From the NCBI GenBank assembly GCA_016201765.1, contig JACQCE010000043.1, positions 1-41,750 of the forward strand: a stretch of DNA of 41,750 nt, in the 5' to 3' direction. Shown one piece after another: positions 1 through 9,023 of this stretch. Each line of letters begins with the position of its first letter. The stretch's first letter is position 1. Source of the DNA: Nitrospirota bacterium. GTDB lineage: Bacteria > Nitrospirota > Nitrospiria > JACQCE01. The notes beneath the pieces were generated by a model. That model was not told the origin of the DNA. It saw only the letters and a list, made by a program, of their open reading frames with translations, and ran no database searches. The position numbers were made by a program, and so were the translations under genes.

Positions 1-762
1 TGCCGGCCTGTAGAATTGACGTGTCTGCTCTTGCACCAGATGCTCATGCCGGCTGTCGATGACGCGGCCGCGCCGAAGCACCAGCCGATCCTTGACGAAC
101 ATCGCGACCGCATCGGCCAGCACCTCCCGCTCCAGCCGCTGCCCGATGCGGATCAGCTCCGGAATGGTCGCCCGGCTCTTGTTGATCCGCGCCGCCTGCT
201 GGCAGATGATCGGGCCGGTGTCCAGCTCAGCCGTCACGAAATGGGCCGTCACGCCGATATACTCCACCCCTTTGTTGAACGCCTGCTCGTAGGCCCTCGG
301 CCCGGGGAAGGCCGGCAGAAGCGATGGATGCATGTTGATGATCCTGCCCTCGTGGTGAAAGACAAACTCGGGCGAGAGAATCTGCATGTAGCGGGCCAGC
401 ACGATGAGATCAATGTGCTCGCGCTCCAACCGCTTCAGCACCTGCTGCTCGTGCCAGTTTTTATTCACCGACGGGATGTGGACGAAGGGCACGCGAAACC
501 GGCGGGCCAATGATTTCAGACCGGGCTGGTTGCCGATCATGACGGCCGCCTGCGCCTTGATGGCTCCCCGCCTGATCCGTTGCAGAATCTCCTCGGCGCA
601 GTGGGGCTCCCTGGTCACGAGCAGCGCCAAGCGCTTGAGCCCCTTGGGCCGCGGCGGCGTATACGTGATCTCCATCCGAATCTGCCCGGCCACGGCCTGC
701 AATCCCTTCAAAAATGTCGGGAGCGAACCCCGCAGGCCGCGCATGTCCACGACCATGTTCAT
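1..762 (-). CDS. purU: Formyltetrahydrofolate deformylase (PurU), 5'-truncated and running off the left edge
   Basis: Not in the ORF track because no stop falls inside the window; the frame is open for all 254 codons. PurU hydrolyses 10-formyl-THF to formate and THF, balancing one-carbon pools and feeding PurT. The formyltransferase-type catalytic domain is clear: INMHPSLLPAF with the catalytic His, then TAHFVTAELDTGPII with the catalytic Asp. The first ~35 residues (VVDMRGLRGSLPTFLKGLQ...) match only the second half of the usual N-terminal ACT domain. The ATG overlaps the hemY TGA by one base (TGATG). The frame stays open upstream into hemY, and the codons just before the ATG read GEEVYLV, which also fits an ACT strand. 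A deletion or assembly join is therefore suspected. Catalytic assignment is secure; the true start is uncertain. Confidence 0.85.
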   Translation of the reverse strand, partial: MNMVVDMRGLRGSLPTFLKGLQAVAGQIRMEITYTPPRPKGLKRLALLVTREPHCAEEILQRIRRGAIKAQAAVMIGNQPGLKSLARRFRVPFVHIPSVNKNWHEQQVLKRLEREHIDLIVLARYMQILSPEFVFHHEGRIINMHPSLLPAFPGPRAYEQAFNKGVEYIGVTAHFVTAELDTGPIICQQAARINKSRATIPELIRIGQRLEREVLADAVAMFVKDRLVLRRGRVIDSRHEHLVQEQTRQFYRPA

Positions 763-2234
763 CACCAGATAGACCTCTTCGCCAGCGTGGCAACCAGCCG
801 GTCGGCGAGCTGTTGCGCCTGCAGGATGCAATCCGGGACGGAGACACCGCGCAAATAGTTGCCCGCGGGGACGAGCGTGGGCCATTTTTCCAGCCCGGCT
901 TCGATCGCGGCTACACGATCGGCATGGCCGATCGTGTATTGCGGAATGGCCCGCGGCCATCGGACGATTTGAACCGCCTGCGGCGTGCCGGTCACGCCCA
1001 GCCAGCGGCGCAGTTCACCCATCGTCAGCGCGATCAGCTCGTCGTCGCTTGCGTCGACCACCTCCGGGCGTTTGGCGCCGCCCAGATAATTGGTCAGCGT
1101 CACCATCCCCTCCGGCGCCCGGCCGGGAAAAATCGTCGAGCTCCAGAGCGAGCCGAGTAAACGGCAGCCTTCCTTCCCCGGCAGCAGACAGCCAAAGCCA
1201 TCGAGCGGATGGCCGACATCGGCCCGCCGGAGCCCCAACCCGACAATGACGATCGGCGCGTAGGCGATGTCGCGCAAGGCCCGGGCAGCCGTCGGCGCCA
1301 GCGGCTCGATCAGATCGGCGGTGACCGGCGCCGGCGAGGCGAGCACCACGGCTTGCGCGTCATAGGTGCGCGTCCCGCCCGCTTCCCCCTGCTCCGATAC
1401 CTCCACCGTCCATCCATTCACGGCCGGTGTGATCCGGCTGACCCGGCTGTTCACTCGCAGCGCATCGCCGAGCGTCCGGCCGATCGCCGCCGGCAATTCA
1501 CCGACGCCGTCCTGAAACGAGAAGAACCGGCGTTTGAGCGGACTCTTGGCCGGTGAGGCGGCCGCGCGGGCCCGGCGGCCGAAGAGAACGCCTTTCACCA
1601 CGCTGCCGCTCTTCCGCTCCCATTCGACCAAACGGCTGAAGGTGCTCTGCATCGACAATCGTTCCGGATCGCCGGCGTAGACGCCGGAGACAAACGGATC
1701 GAAACCGTAATCAAGCACTTCACGGCCAAAGCGCCGGGTAATGAATTGGGCGACACTTTCCTCCCCATTGCCTCGGTACGGCGGGATAAACGGTTCGGCC
1801 AGCAACCGGAATTTGGCCGCGCCGCTCCAGATCGGCGTGCGGAGAAACGCGCCCAGTCCCTGCGGCAGGGGCAGCAGCCGGCCGTCGCGCATGACGTACC
1901 GCCGCCGGGAGGAGGCATTCGCCTCCACCAGCCGGTCGGCCAGACCGACGGCCTCGCAGAACCGGATGACGTCCGGATGATTGGTCATCAGGCTGGTGGG
2001 ACCGTGCTCGAACAGGAAGAACCGGATGACGTCCGGATGATTGGTCATCAGGCTGGTGGGACCGTGCTCGAACAGGAAGCCGCCGATCCGTTCACTGCGC
2101 ATGACGCCGCCGACCCGGCTCCCCTCTTCAAGCAGGACGATCGAACAGCCCCGTTCGCGGAGCCAATAGGCGGCCGCCAGCCCGGAAATCCCGCCCCCAA
2201 CAACGGCAACGTCGATTCGTCCGGGAACCGTCAT
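762..2234 (-). CDS. hemY: Oxygen-dependent protoporphyrinogen IX oxidase with a 20-residue internal duplication
   Basis: 490 aa FAD flavoprotein oxidising protoporphyrinogen IX to protoporphyrin IX, the penultimate haem step. The N-terminal dinucleotide-binding motif VAVVGGGISGLAAAYWL and the following Glu-containing strand (IVLLEEGSRVGG) are visible, as is the family C-terminus GNYLRGVSVPDCI. The block FLFEHGPTSLMTNHPDVIRF appears twice in tandem near residues 53-93, from a perfect 60-bp direct duplication; family members have it once. The duplication sits just after the FAD-binding segment and could disturb folding. The last residues (LAKRSIW) look like read-through into purU sequence. The gene lies 64 bp after hemH. 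ATG start at 2234 puts the Rossmann motif near the N-terminus, as expected. Confidence 0.9.
   Translation of the reverse strand: MTVPGRIDVAVVGGGISGLAAAYWLRERGCSIVLLEEGSRVGGVMRSERIGGFLFEHGPTSLMTNHPDVIRFFLFEHGPTSLMTNHPDVIRFCEAVGLADRLVEANASSRRRYVMRDGRLLPLPQGLGAFLRTPIWSGAAKFRLLAEPFIPPYRGNGEESVAQFITRRFGREVLDYGFDPFVSGVYAGDPERLSMQSTFSRLVEWERKSGSVVKGVLFGRRARAAASPAKSPLKRRFFSFQDGVGELPAAIGRTLGDALRVNSRVSRITPAVNGWTVEVSEQGEAGGTRTYDAQAVVLASPAPVTADLIEPLAPTAARALRDIAYAPIVIVGLGLRRADVGHPLDGFGCLLPGKEGCRLLGSLWSSTIFPGRAPEGMVTLTNYLGGAKRPEVVDASDDELIALTMGELRRWLGVTGTPQAVQIVRWPRAIPQYTIGHADRVAAIEAGLEKWPTLVPAGNYLRGVSVPDCILQAQQLADRLVATLAKRSIW
1958..2079. repeat. Perfect 60-bp tandem duplication inside hemY
   Basis: Bases 1958-2019 are identical to 2018-2079 (period 60, two copies with 2 bp of overlap). 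Being a multiple of three, it keeps the hemY frame and duplicates 20 residues. The absence of any mismatch implies a very recent event or an assembly artefact. Confidence 0.97.
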
Positions 2235-2265
2235 GGGAGGCTCATACCGTCTGCCCGTGCTTACA

Positions 2266-2305
2266 ACTTGTCACTCGCCACTCATCACTCGTCACTTGTC
2301 ACTTA
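2266..2305. repeat. Degenerate heptamer repeat between hemH and hemY
   Basis: Five consecutive heptads (tcactcg, ccactca, tcactcg, tcacttg, tcactta) run from 2271 to 2305, preceded by a partial unit. The hemH stop codon (TGA on the minus strand, 2299-2301) lies inside the last heptad. The array fills most of the hemH-hemY spacer. Confidence 0.85.
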
Positions 2306-3342
2306 TGTTGCACCGCTTCCAGCACGATCGTTTTGAGCGCCTCGATGAAGAGCGGCGCCTCGTTGAGCGACGGCGCCCGGTGCCATTCGGTGATGCCCAA
2401 TCCCTTGGCCATGTTTTTGTAGAGGATGTCGATTTCGTAGAGCGTCTCCAGATGATCGGAGACGAAACTGACCGGCACGACCAGCACGGCGCGCACGCCG
2501 CGGCCGGCCAGCTCCTTCATCAGTTCCTCTGTCGAGGGGCCGATCCATTTCAACGGGCCGACGCGGCTCTGATAGCACAGATGCACGCGGGCGTCGTCAT
2601 AGCCGAGCGATTTGACCGTCAGCCGGACCGTCTCTTCGATCTGCCGCTGATAGGGATCGCCCCTGCGGATCAATTTTTCCGGCAGGCCGTGCGCGGAGAA
2701 GACCAGATGGACCCGTTCGTGCGGCGGGGCGATGGTGGCCAGGCCGGCCCGAATCCGGTCGGCCAGCGCGGCGATGTAGGCGGGATGGTCGTGCCAGTCA
2801 TCAATAAACCGCACGTCCATCCGGCGGGCGGCCCGCTGGCGGAGCAGCCGCTTCACTTCGGTGAATGCCGAGCCGGTGGTCGCCAGGGAATAGTGGGGAA
2901 AGAGCGGGAGCACAATGCACCGTTTGGCCGCGATGCCCAGCGCGGTGTTGACGGCCGTGTCGATCAGCGGATGCCAGTAGCGCATGCCGATCAGACAGGT
3001 GTAGACGCCGTGGGGTTTCAGCGCCTGTTCCAGCAGCCGGGCCTGGGCCTTGGTGTAATCGAGAATGGGCGATTTGCCGCCGATCAACCGGTAATAGTCC
3101 TGCACGATCGGCGCGCGCTTGCGCGCGATGGCGGCCGCGATCCGGTTGCGCACCCATTGGCCGACGGGGTAATCGATGACGTCCGGATCCCGGAACAGGT
3201 TGTAGAGAAAGGGCTCGACCGCGTCGAGTGAATCGGGACCGCCCAGGTTGAGCAACAGCACCGCCGTGACCGGTCCCGCCGACGCCGCCGGTTTGGCCGG
3301 CGTGAGCGTCAGCGTGATCGGTGTGAAGGTGTCGGCGGCCAT
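2299..3342 (-). CDS. hemH: Ferrochelatase
   Basis: 347 aa. Inserts Fe(II) into protoporphyrin IX, the last step of protohaem synthesis. Family landmarks are LLLNLGGPDSLDAVEPFLYNL at the start of the first domain, the metal-site motif VFSAHGLPEKLI, and the late segment SFVSDHLETLYEID with conserved His and Glu. Length is normal for bacterial HemH. A ~20-residue Thr/Pro/Ala-rich extension precedes the conserved core, so an internal start is possible, but the ATG at 3342 lies only 3 nt after the hemN stop and suits translational coupling. Follows hemN and precedes hemY in the haem operon. Confidence 0.95.
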   Translation of the reverse strand: MAADTFTPITLTLTPAKPAASAGPVTAVLLLNLGGPDSLDAVEPFLYNLFRDPDVIDYPVGQWVRNRIAAAIARKRAPIVQDYYRLIGGKSPILDYTKAQARLLEQALKPHGVYTCLIGMRYWHPLIDTAVNTALGIAAKRCIVLPLFPHYSLATTGSAFTEVKRLLRQRAARRMDVRFIDDWHDHPAYIAALADRIRAGLATIAPPHERVHLVFSAHGLPEKLIRRGDPYQRQIEETVRLTVKSLGYDDARVHLCYQSRVGPLKWIGPSTEELMKELAGRGVRAVLVVPVSFVSDHLETLYEIDILYKNMAKGLGITEWHRAPSLNEAPLFIEALKTIVLEAVQHK

Positions 3343-3345
3343 GGA

Positions 3346-4728
3346 TCAGACGGTGCGTGAGAAGAGCGGCTGGTCCGCGCTCTCCTCTCGAAGATACGCG
3401 TCGAATTCCATCGCGAGGTTGCGCACCAGCAGCCGCCCGGCCTCGGTCACGACGATTCGGCCGGCGTTGAGCTCGATCAATCCCTCCCCGGCGTCGCGCG
3501 CCAGATGGTGCAGTTCCGTGGCAAAATAGTCGTCAAATAAGAGATCGAAGCGGGCCTCGACATCGGCTTTGGTGATCTCCAGATCGCACAACAACCGCGT
3601 GATGACGTGGCGGCGGATCCGGTCGTCCGCGTTGAGCCGGTAGCCGCGATGGGTCGGCAGCGAGCCGGCCAGCACGGCCGCTTCGTAGGCCTCAAGCTCC
3701 TTCAGATTTTGGGCGTAGCAGTCGCCCACCATGCTGATCGCCGTCGCCCCGAACGCATAGAGGTCGCAGCCGGCTTTGGTGGTATAGCCCTGAAAATTCC
3801 GATACAGGCTTTTGGCCCGCTGCGCGCGGCACAATTCGTCATCCGGTTTCGCAAAGTGGTCCATGCCGACGTAGACGTACCCCGCGCCGGTCAGCCGCTC
3901 GATCGCCATTTTCAGGATGCGCAGTTTTTCCGCCGGCGGCGGCAGGGCGTTGACCGGGATCAGCCGCTGGTGCCGCTTGAGCGACGGCACGTGGGCGTAG
4001 TTGAAGACGGCCAGCCGGTCCGGGGCGATGTCGATCAGGATGTCGATCGTCCGGCTGAACGAGTCGACGGTCTGATACGGCAGCCCGTACATCAGATCGA
4101 CGTTGAGGCTCTGATAGCCGGCCGCGCGGGCCTCCTCGATCACCCGGCGCGTGAGCGATTCGGACTGGATCCGGTTGACCGCCTGCTGCACTTTGGGATC
4201 GAAATCCTGCACGCCGAGGCTGAGCCGGTTGAAGCCCAGCCCATGCAGCCAGGTGATCTGTCCGGGGCGGCTGTCGCGCGGATCGACCTCGACGCCGACT
4301 TCCGCGTCATCGGCCAGGACAAACCGCCGCCGCAACGTCCGGACCAGCCGTTCAATGAGTTCGTCGGCCAGATAGTTGGGCGTCCCGCCCCCCCACTGGA
4401 GCTGATGCACCGGGCGGCGCGGCGCCAGCAGACCGGCGATCCGTTCGATCTCCTGTTCGAGGCAGGCCGCGTACCGGGCCATCTTTTCCTGATCCCTGGT
4501 CACCAGCATGTTGCAGCCGCAAAAATAGCAGAGCGTGTTGCAGAAGGGCACGTGCAGGTAGAGCGAGAGCGGCGGCGGGTGGGGCAACGCGTTGGTCCGG
4601 CGGATCTCGTCGATGAACTCGGACGGCCCGAAGCGCTCGCTCCAGACCGGCGCCGTCGGATAGCTGGTGTAGCGGGGACCGGCCTTGTCATGCCGGGCGA
4701 GCAGTTCGAGCGAGACGGACATTGTCAT
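3346..4728 (-). CDS. hemN: Oxygen-independent coproporphyrinogen III oxidase (radical SAM)
   Basis: 460 aa. Decarboxylates two propionates of coproporphyrinogen III to give protoporphyrinogen IX without O2, using a [4Fe-4S] cluster and SAM. The radical-SAM signature reads PFCNTLCYFCGCN (CxxxCxxC plus the extra Cys typical of true HemN rather than HemW), preceded by the GPRYTSYPTAPVW substrate-site segment. Other landmarks are QWGGGTPNYL and YGLPYQTVDSF. A second ATG two codons downstream is an equally plausible start. It sits 12 nt after hemE. The operon thus pairs an anaerobic HemN with an O2-dependent HemY. Confidence 0.95.
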   Translation of the reverse strand: MTMSVSLELLARHDKAGPRYTSYPTAPVWSERFGPSEFIDEIRRTNALPHPPPLSLYLHVPFCNTLCYFCGCNMLVTRDQEKMARYAACLEQEIERIAGLLAPRRPVHQLQWGGGTPNYLADELIERLVRTLRRRFVLADDAEVGVEVDPRDSRPGQITWLHGLGFNRLSLGVQDFDPKVQQAVNRIQSESLTRRVIEEARAAGYQSLNVDLMYGLPYQTVDSFSRTIDILIDIAPDRLAVFNYAHVPSLKRHQRLIPVNALPPPAEKLRILKMAIERLTGAGYVYVGMDHFAKPDDELCRAQRAKSLYRNFQGYTTKAGCDLYAFGATAISMVGDCYAQNLKELEAYEAAVLAGSLPTHRGYRLNADDRIRRHVITRLLCDLEITKADVEARFDLLFDDYFATELHHLARDAGEGLIELNAGRIVVTEAGRLLVRNLAMEFDAYLREESADQPLFSRTV

Positions 4729-4740
4729 GTCGGGACCCTG

Positions 4741-5844
4741 TCAGACGCCGCGGTGAAACCGCGCGCTCTCCTCATGGACGGCGTCGACCATCGCAACGGC
4801 GTGGGCGACCGGGATGTCGGGCAGAATCCCGTGGCCCAGATTGAAGATGTGGCCCTCGCCCTTTCCAAAACTTTGCAGCACCCGCGCCACCTGCGCCCGG
4901 ATCGCGGCCGGCGGCCCGTAGAGCGCGCAGGGATCGAGGTTGCCCTGCAACGCGACCTTGTGGCCGACCCGCCGGCGGGCCTCGCCGATGTCGATCCGCC
5001 AGTCGAGGCTCAGCACGTCGGCGCCGGTCTCGGCCATCCGTTCGAGATAATCGCTCCCGCCGTTGACGTAGAGGATGACCGGCGTCCGCTCCCGGCGCAG
5101 GCCGGCAATCACCCGCTGCGTGTAGGGAAAGGCGAACTCGGCGTATTCCGTCGGGGACAAGGCCCCGGCCCAGGTGTCGAACAGTTGGACGGCGTGCGCC
5201 CCCGCGGCGATCTGCGCGTTCAGGTAGGCGGTCACCGTGTCGGCCAGTTTGTCCAGCAGGGCGTGCATGAGTTTGGGCGCTTCGAACAACCGCCGTTTGA
5301 TCCCGTAAAAATTCTTCGACGTTTCGCCCTCGACCATGTAGGTGGCCAGCGTGTAGGGGGCGCCGGAAAAGCCCAGCAGCGGGATGCGCCCGCGCAGCTC
5401 GGCGTTGATCAACCGGATCGCCTGCGGGACAAACGCCATCGTTTCCTCCGGGTCCGGCACGCGCAGTTTGGCGACGTCGGCCTCGGACCGGATCGCTCCG
5501 GGCAGTTGCGGCCCCTTCTTCTCCGTGAAGACGACCTTCATGCCCATCGCCTCGACGGGGATGAGGATGTCGGAAAAGAGAATCGCCGCGTCGACGTCCA
5601 TCACCGCCAGCGGCGTCATCGTCGCCTGCAGCGCGAGTTCCGGCGTCTTGCACAGCTTCATGAAGCTGACCTGCTTGCGGAGCGCGCGATAGGCCGGCAG
5701 ATAACGTCCCGCCTGGCGCATGATCCAGACTGGCGTGCGGTCGACGGGCTGCCGGCGGCAGGCCTTCAGCAGCCGGTCATTGTGTATGGGGTATCCGGGG
5801 TGTGGCGGCGCGGGTTGTCCGGCCTGGCGTTGTTTAGGGCTCAC
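4741..5844 (-). CDS. hemE: Uroporphyrinogen III decarboxylase
   Basis: 367 aa. Converts uroporphyrinogen III to coproporphyrinogen III by removing four acetate carboxyls, the branch point towards protohaem. The substrate-binding motif RQAGRYLPAYR and the AAILFSDILIPVEAMG segment carrying the essential Asp are both present, as are the QLFDTWAGALSP and LQGNLDP motifs. Start chosen as GTG at 5844, preceded by GAGGAG at about 5 nt. First gene of the haem operon; a TTGACA/TACCAT promoter ends about 27 nt upstream. Confidence 0.96.
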   Translation of the reverse strand: MSPKQRQAGQPAPPHPGYPIHNDRLLKACRRQPVDRTPVWIMRQAGRYLPAYRALRKQVSFMKLCKTPELALQATMTPLAVMDVDAAILFSDILIPVEAMGMKVVFTEKKGPQLPGAIRSEADVAKLRVPDPEETMAFVPQAIRLINAELRGRIPLLGFSGAPYTLATYMVEGETSKNFYGIKRRLFEAPKLMHALLDKLADTVTAYLNAQIAAGAHAVQLFDTWAGALSPTEYAEFAFPYTQRVIAGLRRERTPVILYVNGGSDYLERMAETGADVLSLDWRIDIGEARRRVGHKVALQGNLDPCALYGPPAAIRAQVARVLQSFGKGEGHIFNLGHGILPDIPVAHAVAMVDAVHEESARFHRGV

Positions 5845-5870
5845 TACTACTCCTCATGGTCAATCCGGTC

Positions 5871-5899
5871 ATGGTAGGAAATTCACACGGCGCTGTCAA
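5871..5899 (-). promoter_or_regulatory. Sigma70-type promoter of the haem operon
   Basis: On the minus strand: TTGACA (5899-5894), 17-nt spacer, TACCAT (5876-5871). The -35 is consensus, the spacer optimal and the -10 matches four of six. Predicted transcription start lies about 20 nt before the hemE GTG. Confidence 0.65.
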
Positions 5900-5962
5900 G
5901 GAATAGATGCCACCGGGCAAGAGGTCGTCACACGGCACATGCCGCACCCCCCTTCAAGACAT

Positions 5963-7066
5963 TCACGAGAAGAACTGCCGTCTGGGATCGGCCTGGTCGC
6001 CCTGCTTCTCGCGCACGCGCCGGAGCTCCTGGACCAGCGCCCGTTCTTCCTCGCTGGGCGAGGAGGGCGTGATGATCTTCAGCGTGTAGTACAGATCGCC
6101 CCGACCTCCGTCGGACGAGGGCCCGTGGAGATGCGGCAACCCCTTGCCCTTCAACCGAAGCCGGCCGCCCTGCTGGCTGCCCGGCGGGATTTTGAGCGAG
6201 AGGCGCCCTTCGAGCGTCGGGACCTGCACGGTCGCGCCGAGGACGGCTTCGTCATCCCGGATGGGCAGTTCGCAGACCAGATCATGGCCGTCGACTTGAA
6301 ACCACCGGTGCGGCCGCAGGCGCACCTCCAGAAAGAGATCACCCGGACGGCCGCCGGGACCCGCCGCCCCGCCCATGCCGGCCAATCGCACCCGCGAGCC
6401 GTCCGTCACGCCACGAGGGATTTTGACATCGAGACTCTTCCGGCCGCTGACGGCGCCGCGGCCGCCGCACTCGGGGCAGGTCACCATCGTCATCGTGTCC
6501 GATGGGCGCTTGCCGGTTCGCCGCGCCTGCCCCGTGACCACGCCCGTGCCGTGGCACCGGCTGCAGGGGTGATCCACGGAGAGTTGCAACCGCCGGCTCG
6601 TGCCGTGAAATGCCTCCTCAAGCGTCAGCTCGACGGGATAGCTGACCGTCTCGCCGTGCCGCACCGTTCCACCCGAGCCGTCATGACCGGTAAAAGGCGC
6701 CCATCCACTCGCCGCTCCTCCCCGCCGGCCGGCGCCACCGAAAAACGTTTCAAAAAAATCGTTCAGATCGAACGACTCCGCGCCGCCCCATTCGGCCCCC
6801 GGCGCCGCGTACTGACGGGCCGCCTCCTTGTTGCGGAGAATCTCCTCCCAGTTGGCCCCGAGCTCGTCATATTTTTTCCGCTTCCCGGCATCGCCCAGCA
6901 CTTCGTAGGCTTCGTTGATCGCCTTAAACTTCTCCTCGGCCTTTTTATCCCCCGGATGCAGATCGGGATGGAATTTTCTGGCCAATCCCCGATAGGCCGA
7001 TTTGATCTCCTGGGCGCTCGCCTGCTTCGCCACGCCGAGCACTTTGTAATAATCCTTATATTCCAT
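5963..7066 (-). CDS. DnaJ/CbpA-type J-domain cochaperone with a reduced zinc finger
   Basis: 367 aa from the ATG at 7066; the longer ORF-track start adds 33 unrelated residues. The N-terminal J-domain (about residues 1-70) contains the HPD motif that stimulates DnaK ATPase ([19 protein letters not shown]). A Gly-rich linker with an aromatic [12 protein letters not shown] segment follows. The cysteine-rich region has only two CxxCxGxG units (CSRCHGTG and CPECGGRG) instead of the four of classical DnaJ, so at most one zinc site. The C-terminal substrate-binding beta domains follow ([16 protein letters not shown] and [12 protein letters not shown]). It is intermediate between type A DnaJ and CbpA. 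It is followed by the haem operon and starts 22 nt after the AsmA gene. Confidence 0.9.
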   Translation of the reverse strand: MEYKDYYKVLGVAKQASAQEIKSAYRGLARKFHPDLHPGDKKAEEKFKAINEAYEVLGDAGKRKKYDELGANWEEILRNKEAARQYAAPGAEWGGAESFDLNDFFETFFGGAGRRGGAASGWAPFTGHDGSGGTVRHGETVSYPVELTLEEAFHGTSRRLQLSVDHPCSRCHGTGVVTGQARRTGKRPSDTMTMVTCPECGGRGAVSGRKSLDVKIPRGVTDGSRVRLAGMGGAAGPGGRPGDLFLEVRLRPHRWFQVDGHDLVCELPIRDDEAVLGATVQVPTLEGRLSLKIPPGSQQGGRLRLKGKGLPHLHGPSSDGGRGDLYYTLKIITPSSPSEEERALVQELRRVREKQGDQADPRRQFFS

Positions 7067-7088
7067 TCTCTTTATCTTCCATGAGGGC

Positions 7089-8945
7089 TCACCGGCCGAG
7101 CAATCCCTTGAGCAGCGACTTGCCCGTTTGCTGCAATTGATCCACCTCGCCGGACAGCACCTCATTGAGCACCCGCTCGTTCAACCGCCTGCCCGTCCGT
7201 TTGGCCAGCAACTGCGCATCGGGAAGCACCAGCGGCTCGGCGATCGTCCCCTTGATCAGGACGGGAATGGCCAGCCGGCCCTGTTCAGACAACAGCGCGA
7301 CGGCCGACTTGCCTGGCAGCGACCGGCTGATCGGCTCCGAGAGCCGCATCTCCGCCTTGAGGCCCAGCGGTTGCGGCGCCGTCAATCCCACCTGTCCGGA
7401 AGCCGCAAGCGAAAAATCGGCCGACTCCACCTGAAACGATCCGATCGAGGCGACCCCCCCGCCCAGCGTCACGGCCGCCGTGGCCGATGTGAAGGGGGTG
7501 CGGTCGCGCTTGACGGCTTGTGAATCGGTTTTTCCTGCCAGCTTGTTCAGTTGCTGCGTGATGGTGCCCACCAGATCAATGCCGTGGAGTGCGCCGTCGA
7601 GAACCTCCACGTGCCCCCGTCCTTCAAGCACCTTGACCGCCTCCTGCCAATTGAAGGCCCTGCCCATCACGCCGTTGAGCGACGTCGTCACGGTCGCCGT
7701 GCCGGTGACTTTCGGCTCGGACGCCGAGAGGGCGCGCTGCACCACCTCAAGGTTGATGCGGCTTGCCGTCGCGTGGGCTTTGAACGGCCGATCGGCCCGC
7801 GCCAGATCAACGGCGCCGCTGGCATCGACCGTGCCGCCGGCCAGCCGTCCCGTCACCGTCTCCAGGCGCACCGCGCCGTTCTCCATCCGGCCGGCCAGGC
7901 GCAGATCGTCGACCGTCAATTGATGCGCCCGCAGGGTTCCAATGTTCGCCTCAACGCCGGCACGGCCCGGCCAGGGCGCGCGATCAGAAGGGGTGGACGC
8001 GGACGGCGCGCCCGCCTCACGGCCCGTCGATCCCGCGCTGGCCGCGCGGCCCGTTGCCACGGTGCCTGCGGCGACGGTGGCCGGCGCATTGGGCGTTCCG
8101 GATTGGCCGGTCTGGGCCATCAGCTCGTCCAGATCGAGCCGCTTCGATTCAAGACGGAGGTTCCATGAAGCGCTCAAGGGAGCGTCCCCCGGTCGTTCCC
8201 GATCGGGATGGGCAATCAGACGAAGATCACTTTTGCCGATCGTCACCAGCAGATCGGCGTCGGCGATGGGATTGGGGGCGACGGCGGCGGCCAATTGCAC
8301 GCGCCCCGACAGGACGATCGGCGCGGTCCAGCCGTTGACACGGGCCGATCCGCCCACCCCGACCGTTTCTCCCAGCTTCAGATGATCGACGGCGAGGTTG
8401 ATCCGGTCAGCCGCCGGCGGCGGCCCGGCGCCGGCGCGTTGATCGCGCACGGTCACCGTGCCGTTGATCACGCGAAGGTGCTGCAACTCCGGCAGGGCGG
8501 CTGGAACATCCGGTGGGGCGCCGGCGGGACCGGTCGTGGACGGATGATCCGACGCGGCGGCCGGTTCGAGGCTTTGATAGTTCCATCGGCCGTCGGCCCG
8601 CTTGATCAACGTCACGGCGGGGTTGGTGATCGTGAGCGAGGCGATTTCGATCCGCCGGTGCAGCAACGGCCGGAGTGCCGGTCGCACGGTGACGGCCTCG
8701 ATGGTCAAAAATGGTTTGCCGCCGAAGGCGGGATCGTCCATGACCGCAATCTCCCGGACCGTGACGCCGATCACAGGCAGGAGCGAGAGCCGCACGTGGC
8801 CGACGGTCAGCTGCCGTCCCAGCGCCCGCTCCGCCACGGGCAGCCAGCGGGCCTTGAGCGGCTCCAGATCGATCAGGGCCGGCAGCAGGAGCAGCAGCAG
8901 GACGACCACGAAAAGGCCGGCCGCAACCCAGAGGAGGCGTTTCAT
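7089..8945 (-). CDS. AsmA-family envelope protein
   Basis: 618 aa. One N-terminal membrane segment (about residues 4-25, [20 protein letters not shown]) is followed by the AsmA/AsmA-like domain ([21 protein letters not shown]) and a long beta-rich periplasmic region. The C-terminal part has the typical [20 protein letters not shown] and [17 protein letters not shown] blocks. AsmA-family proteins are predicted chorein-like bridges that affect outer-membrane lipid composition, which suits a Gram-negative cell. A low-complexity Gly/Ala/Thr/Pro-rich insert lies near residues 290-325. ATG at 8945 gives a good signal-anchor. It ends 22 nt before dnaJ; a functional link is not evident. Confidence 0.85.
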   Translation of the reverse strand: MKRLLWVAAGLFVVVLLLLLLPALIDLEPLKARWLPVAERALGRQLTVGHVRLSLLPVIGVTVREIAVMDDPAFGGKPFLTIEAVTVRPALRPLLHRRIEIASLTITNPAVTLIKRADGRWNYQSLEPAAASDHPSTTGPAGAPPDVPAALPELQHLRVINGTVTVRDQRAGAGPPPAADRINLAVDHLKLGETVGVGGSARVNGWTAPIVLSGRVQLAAAVAPNPIADADLLVTIGKSDLRLIAHPDRERPGDAPLSASWNLRLESKRLDLDELMAQTGQSGTPNAPATVAAGTVATGRAASAGSTGREAGAPSASTPSDRAPWPGRAGVEANIGTLRAHQLTVDDLRLAGRMENGAVRLETVTGRLAGGTVDASGAVDLARADRPFKAHATASRINLEVVQRALSASEPKVTGTATVTTSLNGVMGRAFNWQEAVKVLEGRGHVEVLDGALHGIDLVGTITQQLNKLAGKTDSQAVKRDRTPFTSATAAVTLGGGVASIGSFQVESADFSLAASGQVGLTAPQPLGLKAEMRLSEPISRSLPGKSAVALLSEQGRLAIPVLIKGTIAEPLVLPDAQLLAKRTGRRLNERVLNEVLSGEVDQLQQTGKSLLKGLLGR

Positions 8946-9023
8946 CGTATCGTCCGCGTTAACATCAGTTCAGCATCATGGGATAGGCGATGGGGACATC
9001 TGACAAAATCCGGCAGACGGCTG

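Noticed and set aside
16-513. 165-aa plus-strand ORF at the left edge
   Set aside because: Antisense to purU, whose catalytic motifs are clear in the minus frame.
3607-5877. 756-aa plus-strand ORF
   Set aside because: Antisense shadow of hemN and hemE in GC-rich DNA; Arg/Gln/His/Asp-rich composition without domain pattern.
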